The position numbers were made by a program, and so were the translations under genes. Below, in pieces: positions 14,601 to 23,360 of a stretch of 64,000 nucleotides of DNA. Source of the stretch: Gossypium raimondii (lineage: Eukaryota > Streptophyta > Magnoliopsida > Malvales > Malvaceae); contig NC_068576.1 in NCBI RefSeq assembly GCF_025698545.1, positions 53,416,390-53,480,389 on the forward strand, read 5' to 3'. Position 1 is the stretch's first letter. Every line of letters begins with the position of its first letter. The notes beneath the pieces are model-generated. The model ran no database searches. It worked only from the letters and a program-made list of their open reading frames with translations, and was not told the DNA's origin.

Positions 14601-17600
14601 GAAAATACTCCACACGACTGTGTCACACGACCATGTGGCCCAAGCCCTAGAATTCCTTTATCAAATTGTCTTTTTCTTCTTCCCCAACCAAGCCACCCCT
14701 TTTATTTTATTTATTATTATTTGTTATATTTTTTTACTAATTTTTTTATTTTATTATTCTTATACTTAGATTTTAAATTTATTTTAACTTTTCTGCTATT
14801 TCTATTATTTTTAGTATTTTTTTACTATTATCATTACTATTACCTTTTAGTTTATTAGTATCATTAAGTTTATTATTTTCTCTCTTCGTTTTATTTTATT
14901 TTATCTTTTTATTTATCTTTCTTTTTAATTTTGTTTTAGTTGCTTTTTTTATTTTCTTAAACTTATTTTAATTATTATCTTTTGAAATATATTTTTATGG
15001 TTATTTCTAATCGAGTTATAACCCTTAATCTTCTCTATTATTTGTGTTTATTTTTTTATTAGTTTGCTCGAAATCATGTGTTACATTTAGATTTGACTAC
15101 AATTCCGTTTTTCACTATTTTGGGGATTTCATCCAATATTCAGGGCAGTTTCAGTTTTCTCCCTCTTATGATATTTTTTTATACTGTAATTATATCTGTT
15201 TGTACAGTAAGCACAATGTACATCTTAAGTGTGGGGAGATTATTTATATAATTATTTGGAAAATCTCTGAATTATGTCTTGTCTTTAAGTAATTTTCTCA
15301 TACTTCTATTAGAATGATTTTTTATCGATTTCGATTTTATTGATGTGTTTTGAATTAAATTCATAGATATTTGTGCATTGGTTGTTTTAAAATTTAAGAC
15401 ATGAGAGAATCAAGCATGATAAGTTTATTTTCAGAATTAAAAATTTTAAGTTGTGTCCCTGAATTGAGGTATTACCTTGAAGTTTTAAATTTACAAGTTT
15501 GACATAAAAAACTATAATTTTTTGTGAGATTTTGAGCTTTTAGAGCATACATTTTTATTGCTCATTTTATTATTGGTTATGAGTGTGTCAATTTTGATTT
15601 GTTATTCTAGAACTTGTTTTGATTATGCATGTCGAGACCACACCTTTGATTTGATATACTGAGATGACAAAGGCACTTAGGTTTTAACCCACTTATCCCA
15701 TAAAAAGACTACCTTTTTAATTAACCCTTAATGAATCCCGTTGAGCCTAAATACACCGTTTCTTGATTTACCCATTAATGTTAACCCATAACTCATTTTT
15801 TTGTTCGTTAAGAATTTTTCCCATTTTATTGACTCCCTTTTTGTCGAGATGTGATTTGGTTAGTTGCCTAACTATACTCGTTTGTTTGATTTACTAAATT
15901 ATTTCTTATTGTAAAAAAATAATCAAAAAAAAGAAGAAAAAATAAATCGAAAAAGTATATATTTATTTACATTTTGATTATTATTTAGTTCTATGAGCTT
16001 GAACAGTTAAATTCATATTTTGAAAAGAAGCTTGTTTTCTTATTCTTGAATAGTTCTTGATTTATGCACTTGTTTTTAATTCAGTATTTGTTATTTTTCT
16101 AGTTTGGTAATTTATCAATTCGATCTCGATTTTAACCATCTTTTTCGGCCTTTCTCCACACCCTTAACCTAAGCCCCATTACAACCTCTTAAAGACCTTT
16201 TGATTTGTGTATCATATCATTTTATAGTGGTGGAGATTTGATTTTCATGCAAGCTTATGGTAATGACTTTTCATGTTTGACTATTGAGTGCTTATTTTTA
16301 AACCTTAAATACTTTGAGTGATTTGAGTGAATCTTTAATGAGGATGTCGATTCTTGTTGATTTTGAGTTAAAGGTAATTACTTAGATAACGAGAAATACC
16401 TATGTTTTCATGCTTTAAAAATGTTCGACTTGGATTGTTTGAATCTTTAGTGCTCTTTTAGTTGAATTATCAATGTATGATTATTTGTGAATTATGTCAA
16501 AACATTATTGATAAGAATTATAAGTTCAAAAAGATTAATTTTAATTGTGAATTGAGGATTTTGCTTGAGGACAAGCAAACGCTTAAGTGTGGGGATATTT
16601 GATAAGCTATAAAAGTAATATATTTTTAATCCCATTCTTTTGATACGTTTTTGGATGATTTATTATGTAAATTAGTGAATTTGATGCTCCCAATCCTCTA
16701 AATTCATGTTTCTATACTTAGGTGAGCATAGGGGAGCGAAAGGAGCGAAAAACGAGCCAAAACCGGATAAATAGAGATGTTTCCAGGATCCACATGGCCT
16801 GGGAATTTCCACACGGGCTGGCCACACGCCCATGTGCCAGCCCGTGTCGATATCGCACCCTGGTTCCCAAATACGCGGAAAAACTCAATTTTTAGGCTTT
16901 CTAAGCATTCTAAAGTCTATAATTACCAATTAGAAGAAGACCTAAGAGGGCACTCAAAGAAGATCGAAGAAAGCACTCGAAGAACGTCATCGAAATCAAC
17001 TCGGAAGCCGATCTCCCTCAAGATCGAAGATCTCTATTTAATTTCTTTCGAAGTTTTATTTGAGTTTCTTTATGTCTTGTGGTTATTCTGACTTTGAAAT
17101 GTTTTCATTCAGGATTATAAACTAAATTCCCTAGATACCTAGTGAAGATGAAACCTATGATAAATCTTATTATTTTATTTTTGATTTACGGGATAAATAC
17201 TTGATTCTTGTTCTCAATTATGTATGCTTATTTCTTGTTTTAATATTTCTGAAATATTAATTCAAGTTTAATGTGCTTATTTCAGTGGAGTAAAAGTCTC
17301 TGTTTAAGAGTAGATTTAACATAATTAAGTGGAGTTGCATGCAATCCTAGAAATAGGACGACATAAATCTACCGGATTAGAGTCAAATCTAATAGGGGAA
17401 TCCATAGATCGAGTTAATGCGACAATAAGGGTTTTAATTGGAAAGATATTTCAATTAATCAACCTAGAGTCAGTTGTTCTTACTCTCAAAAGAGATATTA
17501 ACATAATTTAGGGATTTCTACGAATCAAGACACAAGTGAGTAAATCGTTTAATTCAGATTCATAATAATAGGTGAAGTCTAGGTGGATTCTTTCCTGGGT

Positions 17601-20600
17601 ATTGTCTATCTTATTATCTTCGATTATTTTCCTATTTCATTCTTTGTTGCGTTCTTAGTTAGATTAGTTTAGTAATTTTAGATTAAAAACAATCACTCCA
17701 ATTTGTCGGCTAAATAATAGAAAAACAGTAATTACTAGTACTTTTAGTCCTCGTGGATACGATATTCTCTACTCACCATAACTATACTATTGTTCGATAG
17801 GTGTGCTTGCCTTAGTCGTATTTATAGTTAGTTTAGTGACCATAGTCCTCGTGGATACGATATTTCCTACTCACCATAACTATGCTATTGTTCGATAGGT
17901 GTGCTTGCCTTAGTCGTATTTATAGTTAGTTTAGTGACCATCAAGTGAATATATGTTATTTATTTTTATTTTGATCTGAATACGGATGTATTTATCGATT
18001 GAAGTTGTGAATGACAGGGAGTTTACTTAGATGATTTTTTTTATTGTTTGATTTATTATAGTTAGTTCGGTAAGATTTTTGTTTAACTCGTCGAACTTAC
18101 TAAGCTTCATTAAGCTTACTTGTGTTGTTTAACGTCATTGTAGATTTTCGGAAGGTTGGACAATCGGATCGGCACTCAAGTCATATTATCCACCTTATCT
18201 CAATAGTTTTTGAAATGTTTAATTCGGATTATATGGCATGTATAGGCTCTTGTGCTATTTTGGTTAATGTATGACTTATGTAAATGTGATGAATGATATT
18301 TTTTACAAATAACCAATTTGTAAATGGTATGATAATGAAGTATAGTTGTTATGCTAGTATGTGTGGCTTGCATATATTTGAATTGTTGTGATTGTGGTAA
18401 CTTTATTAGGTATATTGTTTTGGTATTGCTTGAATGAGTTTATGAATTGAATTAATGTGTATTTTGAGGTAAAGTTGTATATAATTGTGGTACTAATGAG
18501 CGTACATTGGTTAGACACATATTAGGTTGGTTTTAATGCATTTTTGACCCGATTAATGTCATTTTGACTTGATATTTTTGTTAGTATTTAAGTTTCTTAA
18601 GGTTCAAGCAATTTGAAATGGTAAACTTATGTTTTAAGGTTTATTTTGAGGCCATACAGCCTAAGACACGGGTGTGTGCCTCAACGTGAGTCCCTTGTAG
18701 GTTCAAAGCATGCAAGTCAGGCTATTACACGGCCTGGCACACGGGCGTGTGGCTTGGCCGTGTAACCCATGTTAGTGAGTTACACGGGTACGGACACAGG
18801 TTGAGACAGGACCATGTGTCCCTATTTCAAATGTCCACACGGCCTGAGACACGGGCGTGTGTCTTAGCCATGTGTGTCACACGGCCGTGTGACCTCTGCA
18901 GCCCAAAATTTTCAACTTTTTCCTAAAATTTCCTAATGTTTCCGATTTAGTTTCGAACTGTTTCTATAGTATTTTTAGGGTCTCGAGGGCTCGATTAAGG
19001 GATATTATGAATGCATTTGAATGAAATTTGGTTATGTTTGTATTAATGTATGATTTGAATGATTTACTATTTTGTTTGTCTGGTAATGCTCTATAACCCT
19101 GTTTGAGCGACAGATATGGGTTAGGGGTGTTACAATACGGGTCGGTAGAGGATGGAATTTCCCCGAAAGATTGGGATATGCTCAATTGTAGAAGCTGAGC
19201 TGTGGGGAGCTTATGATGGTCTACGACAAGCTTGGAGTATCGGTACTAGAAAAGTGATCCTCAAGATGGACATCTTGGATGCTATCCAAATGTTGCAGAA
19301 CTCTATGTCAGATCTTAAACAATTGATTCAGAACCAATGAGAAGTGAAGATGCAACATGCCAATAAAAAAGGTAATAGGATTGTAGATGCTTTGGCTAAA
19401 TAGGCCTTTAACTAGGAGTTAAATTTTTACAAATTCATGCAGCCACCTGATCATGTTTTGAAATTGATTCATGATAATTTAGAAGGATTGGCTAGGACTA
19501 AATGATTTGATTATAATAGTTTCTATTACCTTTATCTAAAAAAAATTCAGATCATTTATTTTTCAAGTAAACTTTCATTATATTGCTAGTATGAGATTTG
19601 AAACAATTTTATCTTCCCAAGCATTTCAACTATATTTCTTTATTATAAGTGAGTTTTTTATTAGTTAAATAATTGTTTATAAGATTATATCTTGTCGATT
19701 ACATTACCTTAGTTTTAATTAGTTATTTTAAGTGAGTGTGATCATTATTAATTATTTATTAGTTGAGAAAATTTAACATTTTGTATATGATTATTGTCTT
19801 AAATATTTTCTATATTTTCATAGTTAACTTTTAATTTCAAAATAGTTTAATATATTTTTATTTTTATTTATGATTAATGGTAATTTAGTAGAATGTAATT
19901 TAGATAAGGGTTAGTATTTAATACACTAACCGTGCATTTTTATTTATTTTACAAGTAGTTTTGATAAATTGACATGTGTCTTTTTTTCAAAAATTTATTA
20001 TTTTAATATTTTACTATATCACACTTATCAATTCCGTGACCCTACTTATGAAGATAAATGCTCTTTAATTAATATTACATTCCGTTAACTAAATAATAAA
20101 ATTTTATTTAAACTAAATAAGGTAATATATTAGTTCTAAATAATCTTATATTTTAGTAATTTTAAGGGAGTAAAATTTTCCCAAATCTCACTTTATCAAA
20201 ATAACATAAGGTTGATGATGTGAGATTAACCGATTGTAGTTATCGATTTATCAAATGTGATTACGTGATTAATCCAAACCACATCTGCACGAAAACCGTT
20301 GGTTTCCACTTTCATCTAACCATAGTGCTATTAAAGTGTGACAGCACCACCATATTGTTCTGTGATGTTGTAAGGTTGACCAGGTTCAGCCCTTAGCCCC
20401 TTGCTGGTTGCAGCACCATTAGCTGCAACACATTCTTAAAAAGGGTCGTTTCAGTTGAACCCAAATATTCCATGAAACAATGTTTCATACTGCAGTAGAG
20501 CAGGTGAACGTGATCTAGTCCATTCCACTCACTTTCCTATGACTCTTTCATGTTATCATTATGGTTATTTGATTATGGAATTTAAGATTCTCCTTTCAAA

Positions 20601-21729
20601 CGATCCATCTATTAAACACTATACTTATACTGTTTTTACTCATGCTAACCTACATCTAACAAGCAACAATTAATAGTAGAGCTAGCAATATATGATAAGT
20701 TTTTCAAGCTCTTATAATCATGATACCATGTTAAATGGTCTATGTTATATATGCATCATCCCCGTTAAGGTTTCAACTTTCAACAGGATCATAATATCAT
20801 AATAACATTAGAAGAATCTGTAGGAAACCATGTGGGCATCAGTCTTCAAAAGCATATCCCCTTGAGATTATTAAATGTTTCCTAGCTAGGGATCCATGAA
20901 TGTAACTTGTAGTTTATAGATGAGTAAGTTTTTGGTTAGCAATTTTTAACCATCAGGTCCTTAAACAAACACGAAAATAAGATAGTGGGAGTACCATGAA
21001 AAATGCAAATTGTTTATACCCAGCACTATAATCCAGTCTATCTATGCTTATTTTTCATTAAAGTTTAAAACAGCTTCAAAGCTTGTTAACGAAAGGTAAC
21101 TCCTAAACTTTGGTGACTAATAATCTCAGTATGTATTTACCCAAAAACATTAACCCTAATTAAAGACCATGATGAATCTCTCTTTAAAGAGACAGAAACC
21201 TGCAAGATCATAAACAATGAAACCCAACAGCACAAAATCACCCGCTAAGATTTGATTCTAAACAAAACCAAACAAGACAGGAAGATATCAGAAACCAGAC
21301 AACCCGTTGTGATAGACATAAAAAAAGCCTGCGATTATCAATGACTCTTAGTACTTACCTATAGTAATAGCTATAGTACATGGTAAGAGAGCGGGGCCTC
21401 TTTATAGATAAACATCCAAGTTCTATCTTCCCAGATTTAATTAACATAAAACGAATGAATCAATGAAGTATGTTTTGGATTGTATTTTGCAGTACCTTTG
21501 CAAACGCATAAAGCTTAAAAGTCATGAAAGATGATGAGAAAACGTACCTAGAACTAGAAAACTCATATAACTTCCCTCTGGGAGAGAAGATGATGAGTGC
21601 AACTTCAGCATCGCAGAGAACTGATAACTCAAAGGCCTTTTTAAGCAACCCATTTCTTCGTTTTGAGAAGGTTACTTGCCTGCTTGCTGCATTTTCTATT
21701 CTCTTCATCTGGGTTCTCCGTCTCACCAT
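2365..21729 (-). CDS. MIKC-type MADS-box factor, SOC1/TM3 clade, AGL14/AGL19-like; giant first intron
   Basis: Seven exons, read on the minus strand: 21729-21548, 3281-3203, 3098-3034, 2928-2829, 2749-2708, 2599-2558, 2484-2365. Their lengths (182, 79, 65, 100, 42, 42, 120) follow the classic MIKC pattern. All junctions keep phase and give 209 residues, close to the family's usual ~210-220. Exon 1 holds the MADS domain ([32 protein letters not shown]). The codon AG/T joins it to [11 protein letters not shown] of the I region. The K box includes [20 protein letters not shown], and the protein ends with the SOC1-clade motif [16 protein letters not shown]14, AGL19 and SOC1 are DNA-binding regulators of flowering and root growth. 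Odd points: MVRRRTQM replaces the usual MVRGKTQM, and intron 1 is about 18.3 kb and full of transposons. Exon 3 starts after an acceptor with a poor pyrimidine tract. Very sure of clade, fairly sure of the AGL14/19 branch. Confidence 0.93.
2664..2692. repeat. (TA)n microsatellite in a MADS intron
   Basis: A run of roughly 14 TA units lies in the 108-bp intron between exons 5 and 6 of the MADS gene. It is probably polymorphic in length. Confidence 0.9.
3282..4430. other. MADS intron 1, part next to exon 2
   Basis: AT-rich intron sequence with no recognisable gene or transposon in either strand. It starts with the acceptor tract of exon 2 (TGTGTTTCAG on the minus strand). Confidence 0.6.
4440..5016 (+). 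mobile_element. L1-type LINE fragment: end of reverse transcriptase and zf-RVT region
   Basis: Reads in plus-strand frames as the C-terminal part of a plant L1 LINE ORF2. The block [20 protein letters not shown] followed by [11 protein letters not shown] matches the usual W-x-x-VC-x-P-K-x-x-GG-L-GI, NKALLxKWxWR pattern. [19 protein letters not shown] resembles the start of the zf-RVT domain (DxxxWxxxxxGxFTVKSxY). Just upstream (about 4490-4600) a segment including [13 protein letters not shown] continues the RT end, interrupted by a stop, so the copy is dead. The fragment ends near 5016 without an obvious tail. It could belong to the same LINE as the RNase H part at 8314-8690, but about 3 kb of unrelated sequence lies between. 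Confidence 0.75.
5017..5735. other. Intron sequence between LINE fragments
   Basis: AT-rich with short open frames only; no recognisable protein segment. Part of it may be the unreadable tail of either neighbouring LINE fragment. Confidence 0.4.
5736..7520 (-). mobile_element. LINE ORF1 relic (RRM plus DUF4283-like), minus strand
   Basis: Broken first ORF of a plant L1 LINE on the minus strand. An RRM-type segment lies at about 7466-7270 with the RNP1-like string GKRFGFVRL followed by [15 protein letters not shown]. Next, about 7028-6690, comes a DUF4283-like segment with [15 protein letters not shown] and [20 protein letters not shown], then LWGELVALG. Further downstream (6367-6113) is low-similarity sequence with DLGRGDVG. 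In intact cotton-type LINEs this RRM plus DUF4283 protein binds the element RNA ahead of the reverse transcriptase. Here several frame breaks and missing pieces separate the parts. It points opposite to the LINE pieces on either side, so it is a separate insertion or an inverted piece. Confidence 0.75.
7521..8309. other. Intron sequence with a short tandem duplication
   Basis: AT-rich, no gene seen. At about 7637-7700 a 31-32 bp unit (TTAGCATARTAATATAGATA core) is present twice in tandem. Confidence 0.5.
8310..8690 (+). mobile_element. L1 LINE 3' part, first half (RNase H start), split by a later insertion
   Basis: Plus-strand remnant of the LINE region linking zf-RVT to RNase [21 protein letters not shown] is the usual 'LFxxxxWxLWKNRN' block. 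After a stop, [19 protein letters not shown] is the first strand of the RVT_3-type RNase H with its first catalytic Asp. The reading stops at the ACAAT that borders the LTR-type element and resumes at 19137. The copy contains stops and is dead. Confidence 0.8.
9958..10105. repeat. Minisatellite-like GAGCTTC repeats inside the outer LTR-type element
   Basis: About five irregular tandem units of roughly 25-30 bp built on 'CTTAYGAGCTTCWRTTCAGC' occur in a row, with smaller deletions between copies. Confidence 0.7.
10187..11430 (+). repeat. Left LTR of the Athila-like element
   Basis: About 1,244 bp. It matches the right LTR over its length and contains the GC-rich 'CACACAGGCTGGCCACATGC' type block near 10395-10430. 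It ends CATCA just before the primer-binding site. Confidence 0.85.
11571..14203 (+). pseudogene. gag, protease-like and tail regions of the Athila-like element
   Basis: Fossil coding region. The gag part starts [13 protein letters not shown] and contains [18 protein letters not shown] and a downstream [17 protein letters not shown] block, typical of Ty3/gypsy gag of the Athila branch. The protease-like part has [13 protein letters not shown]. The tail has FNVGDKVLL and [11 protein letters not shown]. The region is interrupted several times and is not a working gene. Confidence 0.8.
14340..14640. repeat. GC-rich ACACGG / CCGTGT palindromic repeat cluster
   Basis: Within the 3' noncoding part of the Athila-like element are many short inverted units such as ACACGGCCTGGACACACGGG and GGGCGTGTGG. 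Similar units occur in its LTRs (about 16795-16850) and in the outer element (about 18650-18900). Confidence 0.8.
14641..16599 (+). other. 3' noncoding interior of the Athila-like element
   Basis: T-rich and AT-rich sequence with no recognisable protein. It ends with GCTTAAGTGTGGGGATATT, the likely plus-strand primer (polypurine) region of the element. Confidence 0.6.
16600..17943 (+). repeat. Right LTR of the Athila-like element, with a 98-bp tandem duplication at its end
   Basis: Same LTR as 10187-11430 but 100 bp longer. The last part is present twice: 17746-17843 and 17844-17941, both starting AGTCCTCGTGGATACGATAT and ending GTTTAGTGACCAT. The left LTR has this unit once. Confidence 0.9.
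19132..19549 (+). mobile_element. L1 LINE 3' part, second half (RNase H end and tail)
   Basis: Continues the RNase H reading cut off at 8690. [20 protein letters not shown] carries the second catalytic acid (Glu), [14 protein letters not shown] the third (Asp), and [13 protein letters not shown] the end of the domain. A run of eight A near 19540-19548 is a likely remnant of the poly(A) tail. Stops show the copy is dead. A single ACAAT (19132-19136) repeats the one at 8686-8690. Confidence 0.8.
19550..21547. other. MADS intron 1, part next to exon 1
   Basis: AT-rich intron sequence without recognisable protein or transposon. It ends at the 5' splice site of exon 1 (minus-strand G/GTACGT at 21548/21547). 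As the exon-1-proximal 2 kb it is where control elements of SOC1-type genes would be expected, but I could not pick out a clear site. Confidence 0.5.
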
Positions 21730-23360
21730 TTTCTCACTCTTTTAGTTTCTCCTACAAACCGGAAAGGAAAAGTATGAGTTCCTACAAAAGATGAATAAAC
21801 CCAGAGAAGAAAAAGGAAAAAAAGAAGAAGGTAAAATTATGGTTGAATCCTAGGAAATATACTGATTTTGATGTCGACAAGCAAAGAACTAAAATACCCA
21901 GATTAGAAAAGTTTCCAAAAATAGAAAGGAAGTATAATTGAAAAGTATACTCTATATTAGGTTATTACTCAAAGGAAAATCTGCAGAAGTGTAAGCTTAA
22001 GTTGAAGTGAAGGGGAAAAGGAAAAATAGAAAATTTGTCTTGAAAATGAGGAATCTAATAAAAACCCTAGATTTTGCAGATGAGAAATGACATGACCAAT
22101 CACTCCCAGTATACTTTTAGTAGTAAATAAATATGAAAAACCAAAATTTAAAAATGAAAAAATATATAGTAATTGACAAAGTCTGTGGAAGTGAAGAACC
22201 TAATCTCTTTCTTCTTTTGGTAAAATTGGAGGATAAAAGAACAAGCACCTCCCAAAAAAAGGAAACACGCAGAATAAATGCCAAAACATGTGATTCCACA
22301 ATGAAAGAACGAAAATGGATGCACCCAAATTGTGTGCCCATGGTCTAAACTCATGACACCTGTTGCTTTTACCGACAACCTCGGCGCCCGGTATCCACCG
22401 AAAGAAGCAACTACTAACATGTGAGGTAAAAGTAAAAGACACGGGACATCTCTGTCGGTTGCATGAAAATATTGGACACCCGCACGATTAATAAATAGGT
22501 TTTATTTTTTATTTTCTCTCTTTTTCCCTGTACCTGTGGGTCCGTACAAGGTTAGGGAAAGCACGTCATTCAGATGACCGTACGATAAAAAGGAATATAA
22601 CCAATGGGAATTCGCCACGTCATTCATTGGAGTGATCATTATCTGACTGGGTTTCACGTGGCTCTCCCTTGTTTTTATTTATTTATTTTTCACATGTGCG
22701 ATGTGTCAAGTGGTGGCGCACTAACAGATCCCTCGCTTTTTTCAAACAAGAAAAATAAAATAAAATTTTCTATATTACTGTCTACGCTGGGGACCACATT
22801 AGGGACCTGAGCCCTTCAACTTTTGAGGATATGACATGAACTAGTCTTAGATTATGGTCTACATTAGATAGTATTTTACGATCAAGAATCTAGACCCTAA
22901 GTTTTTGATCTAGTTTCCTTTTAAAGCAATTAAAATTAATGAGGTATTATTTTCCCTTCTTTTTCTTTTTTTACTTTAAAACTTAGAAATCAAATTAGTC
23001 CACCATTTGTTGGGAACTGTGGGTATTAAATGAGCTGCAAAATGCTGATCAAGCCAAGTCCTAAAAACATGGACAATGGCAGGTCCAGCCTCTGTCACTG
23101 TTTTCTTTTAGCTCATCCTGTTGAATAATTAAATCAAACACGGCATGTTTCTGGGACATCCCTCCCATGTGGGAAATTGGCATCCTCTGGTTAAGATTTT
23201 CAGTTGCTGTACCCGGAATGAACAGTGAAAATGACCATCCAACGCCCTCTCTAGGCCCTACTGGTTGTGGTCCATCAGCTTCAGTACACGTGTCAAGGCA
23301 GCCCATTTTGATTGACTCATTCGGCAAATTATGGTTTATGGTCCACCCAGTTTTATTTTT
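21730..23360. promoter_or_regulatory. Upstream region of the MADS-box gene
   Basis: Probable 5' UTR and promoter, reading right to left. A G-box core CACGTG lies at 22655-22660, about 0.9 kb from the ATG. Open frames around 22117-22442 overlap on both strands, match nothing I know, and are not called. The transcription start is not determined. Confidence 0.4.

Larger units (their letters stand above)
10187..17943 (+). mobile_element. Athila-like Ty3/gypsy LTR retrotransposon, broken, nested
   Basis: Inner element of the nest, about 7.8 kb, plus strand. LTRs: 10187-11430 and 16600-17943, starting TGATRAGCTATAAAAGTAA and ending GTGACCATCA. A primer-binding site of the TGGCRYCGTTGCYGGGG type follows the left LTR at about 11437. 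A purine-rich tract (GTGTGGGG) precedes the right LTR. Parts in order: gag-like region 11571-13150, protease-like region 13191-13658, and the tail region seen in Athila-type ORFs at 13949-14203. No polymerase or integrase part is recognised. It is broken in several places and would depend on helpers. By eye the first ~200 bp of the two LTRs differ at very roughly one base in ten, suggesting an age of a few million years. Confidence 0.85.
8691..19131. mobile_element. LTR-type element (probably a solo LTR) inserted in the LINE and later split by an Athila-like element
   Basis: Outer element of the nest. Its two arms are 8691-10186 and 17944-19131, about 2.7 kb together, with the Athila-like element between them. 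It is bordered by a direct repeat ACAAT at 8686-8690 and 19132-19136, and the interrupted LINE RNase H reading resumes across it. The right end (GGGTTAGGGGTGTTACA) and the left end (GGTTTCGAGACCATAAATT) resemble ends of a very common cotton LTR repeat that I remember. No gag or pol part of its own is seen, so a solo LTR is the simplest reading. Orientation is uncertain. It is a broken fossil, older than the element inside it. Confidence 0.55.

Noticed and set aside
14565-15292. Frames rich in Phe, Leu and Tyr in the Athila-like 3' part
   Set aside because: Produced by T-rich sequence; no envelope-like or other known pattern can be claimed.
16777-17091. 104-codon frame in the right LTR
   Set aside because: It lies within a noncoding LTR; the matching left LTR does not keep it.
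10181-17955. Target-site duplication for the Athila-like element
   Set aside because: ATATG precedes the left LTR but the bases directly after the right LTR are AGTGA; ATATG recurs only seven bases later, so no duplication is claimed.
18964-19185. 73-codon minus-strand frame at the LTR/LINE border
   Set aside because: Crosses the junction of two elements, so it cannot be an old gene.
22117-22442. Several overlapping small frames upstream of the MADS gene
   Set aside because: Overlap on both strands, match no family, and lie in the expected promoter or leader.
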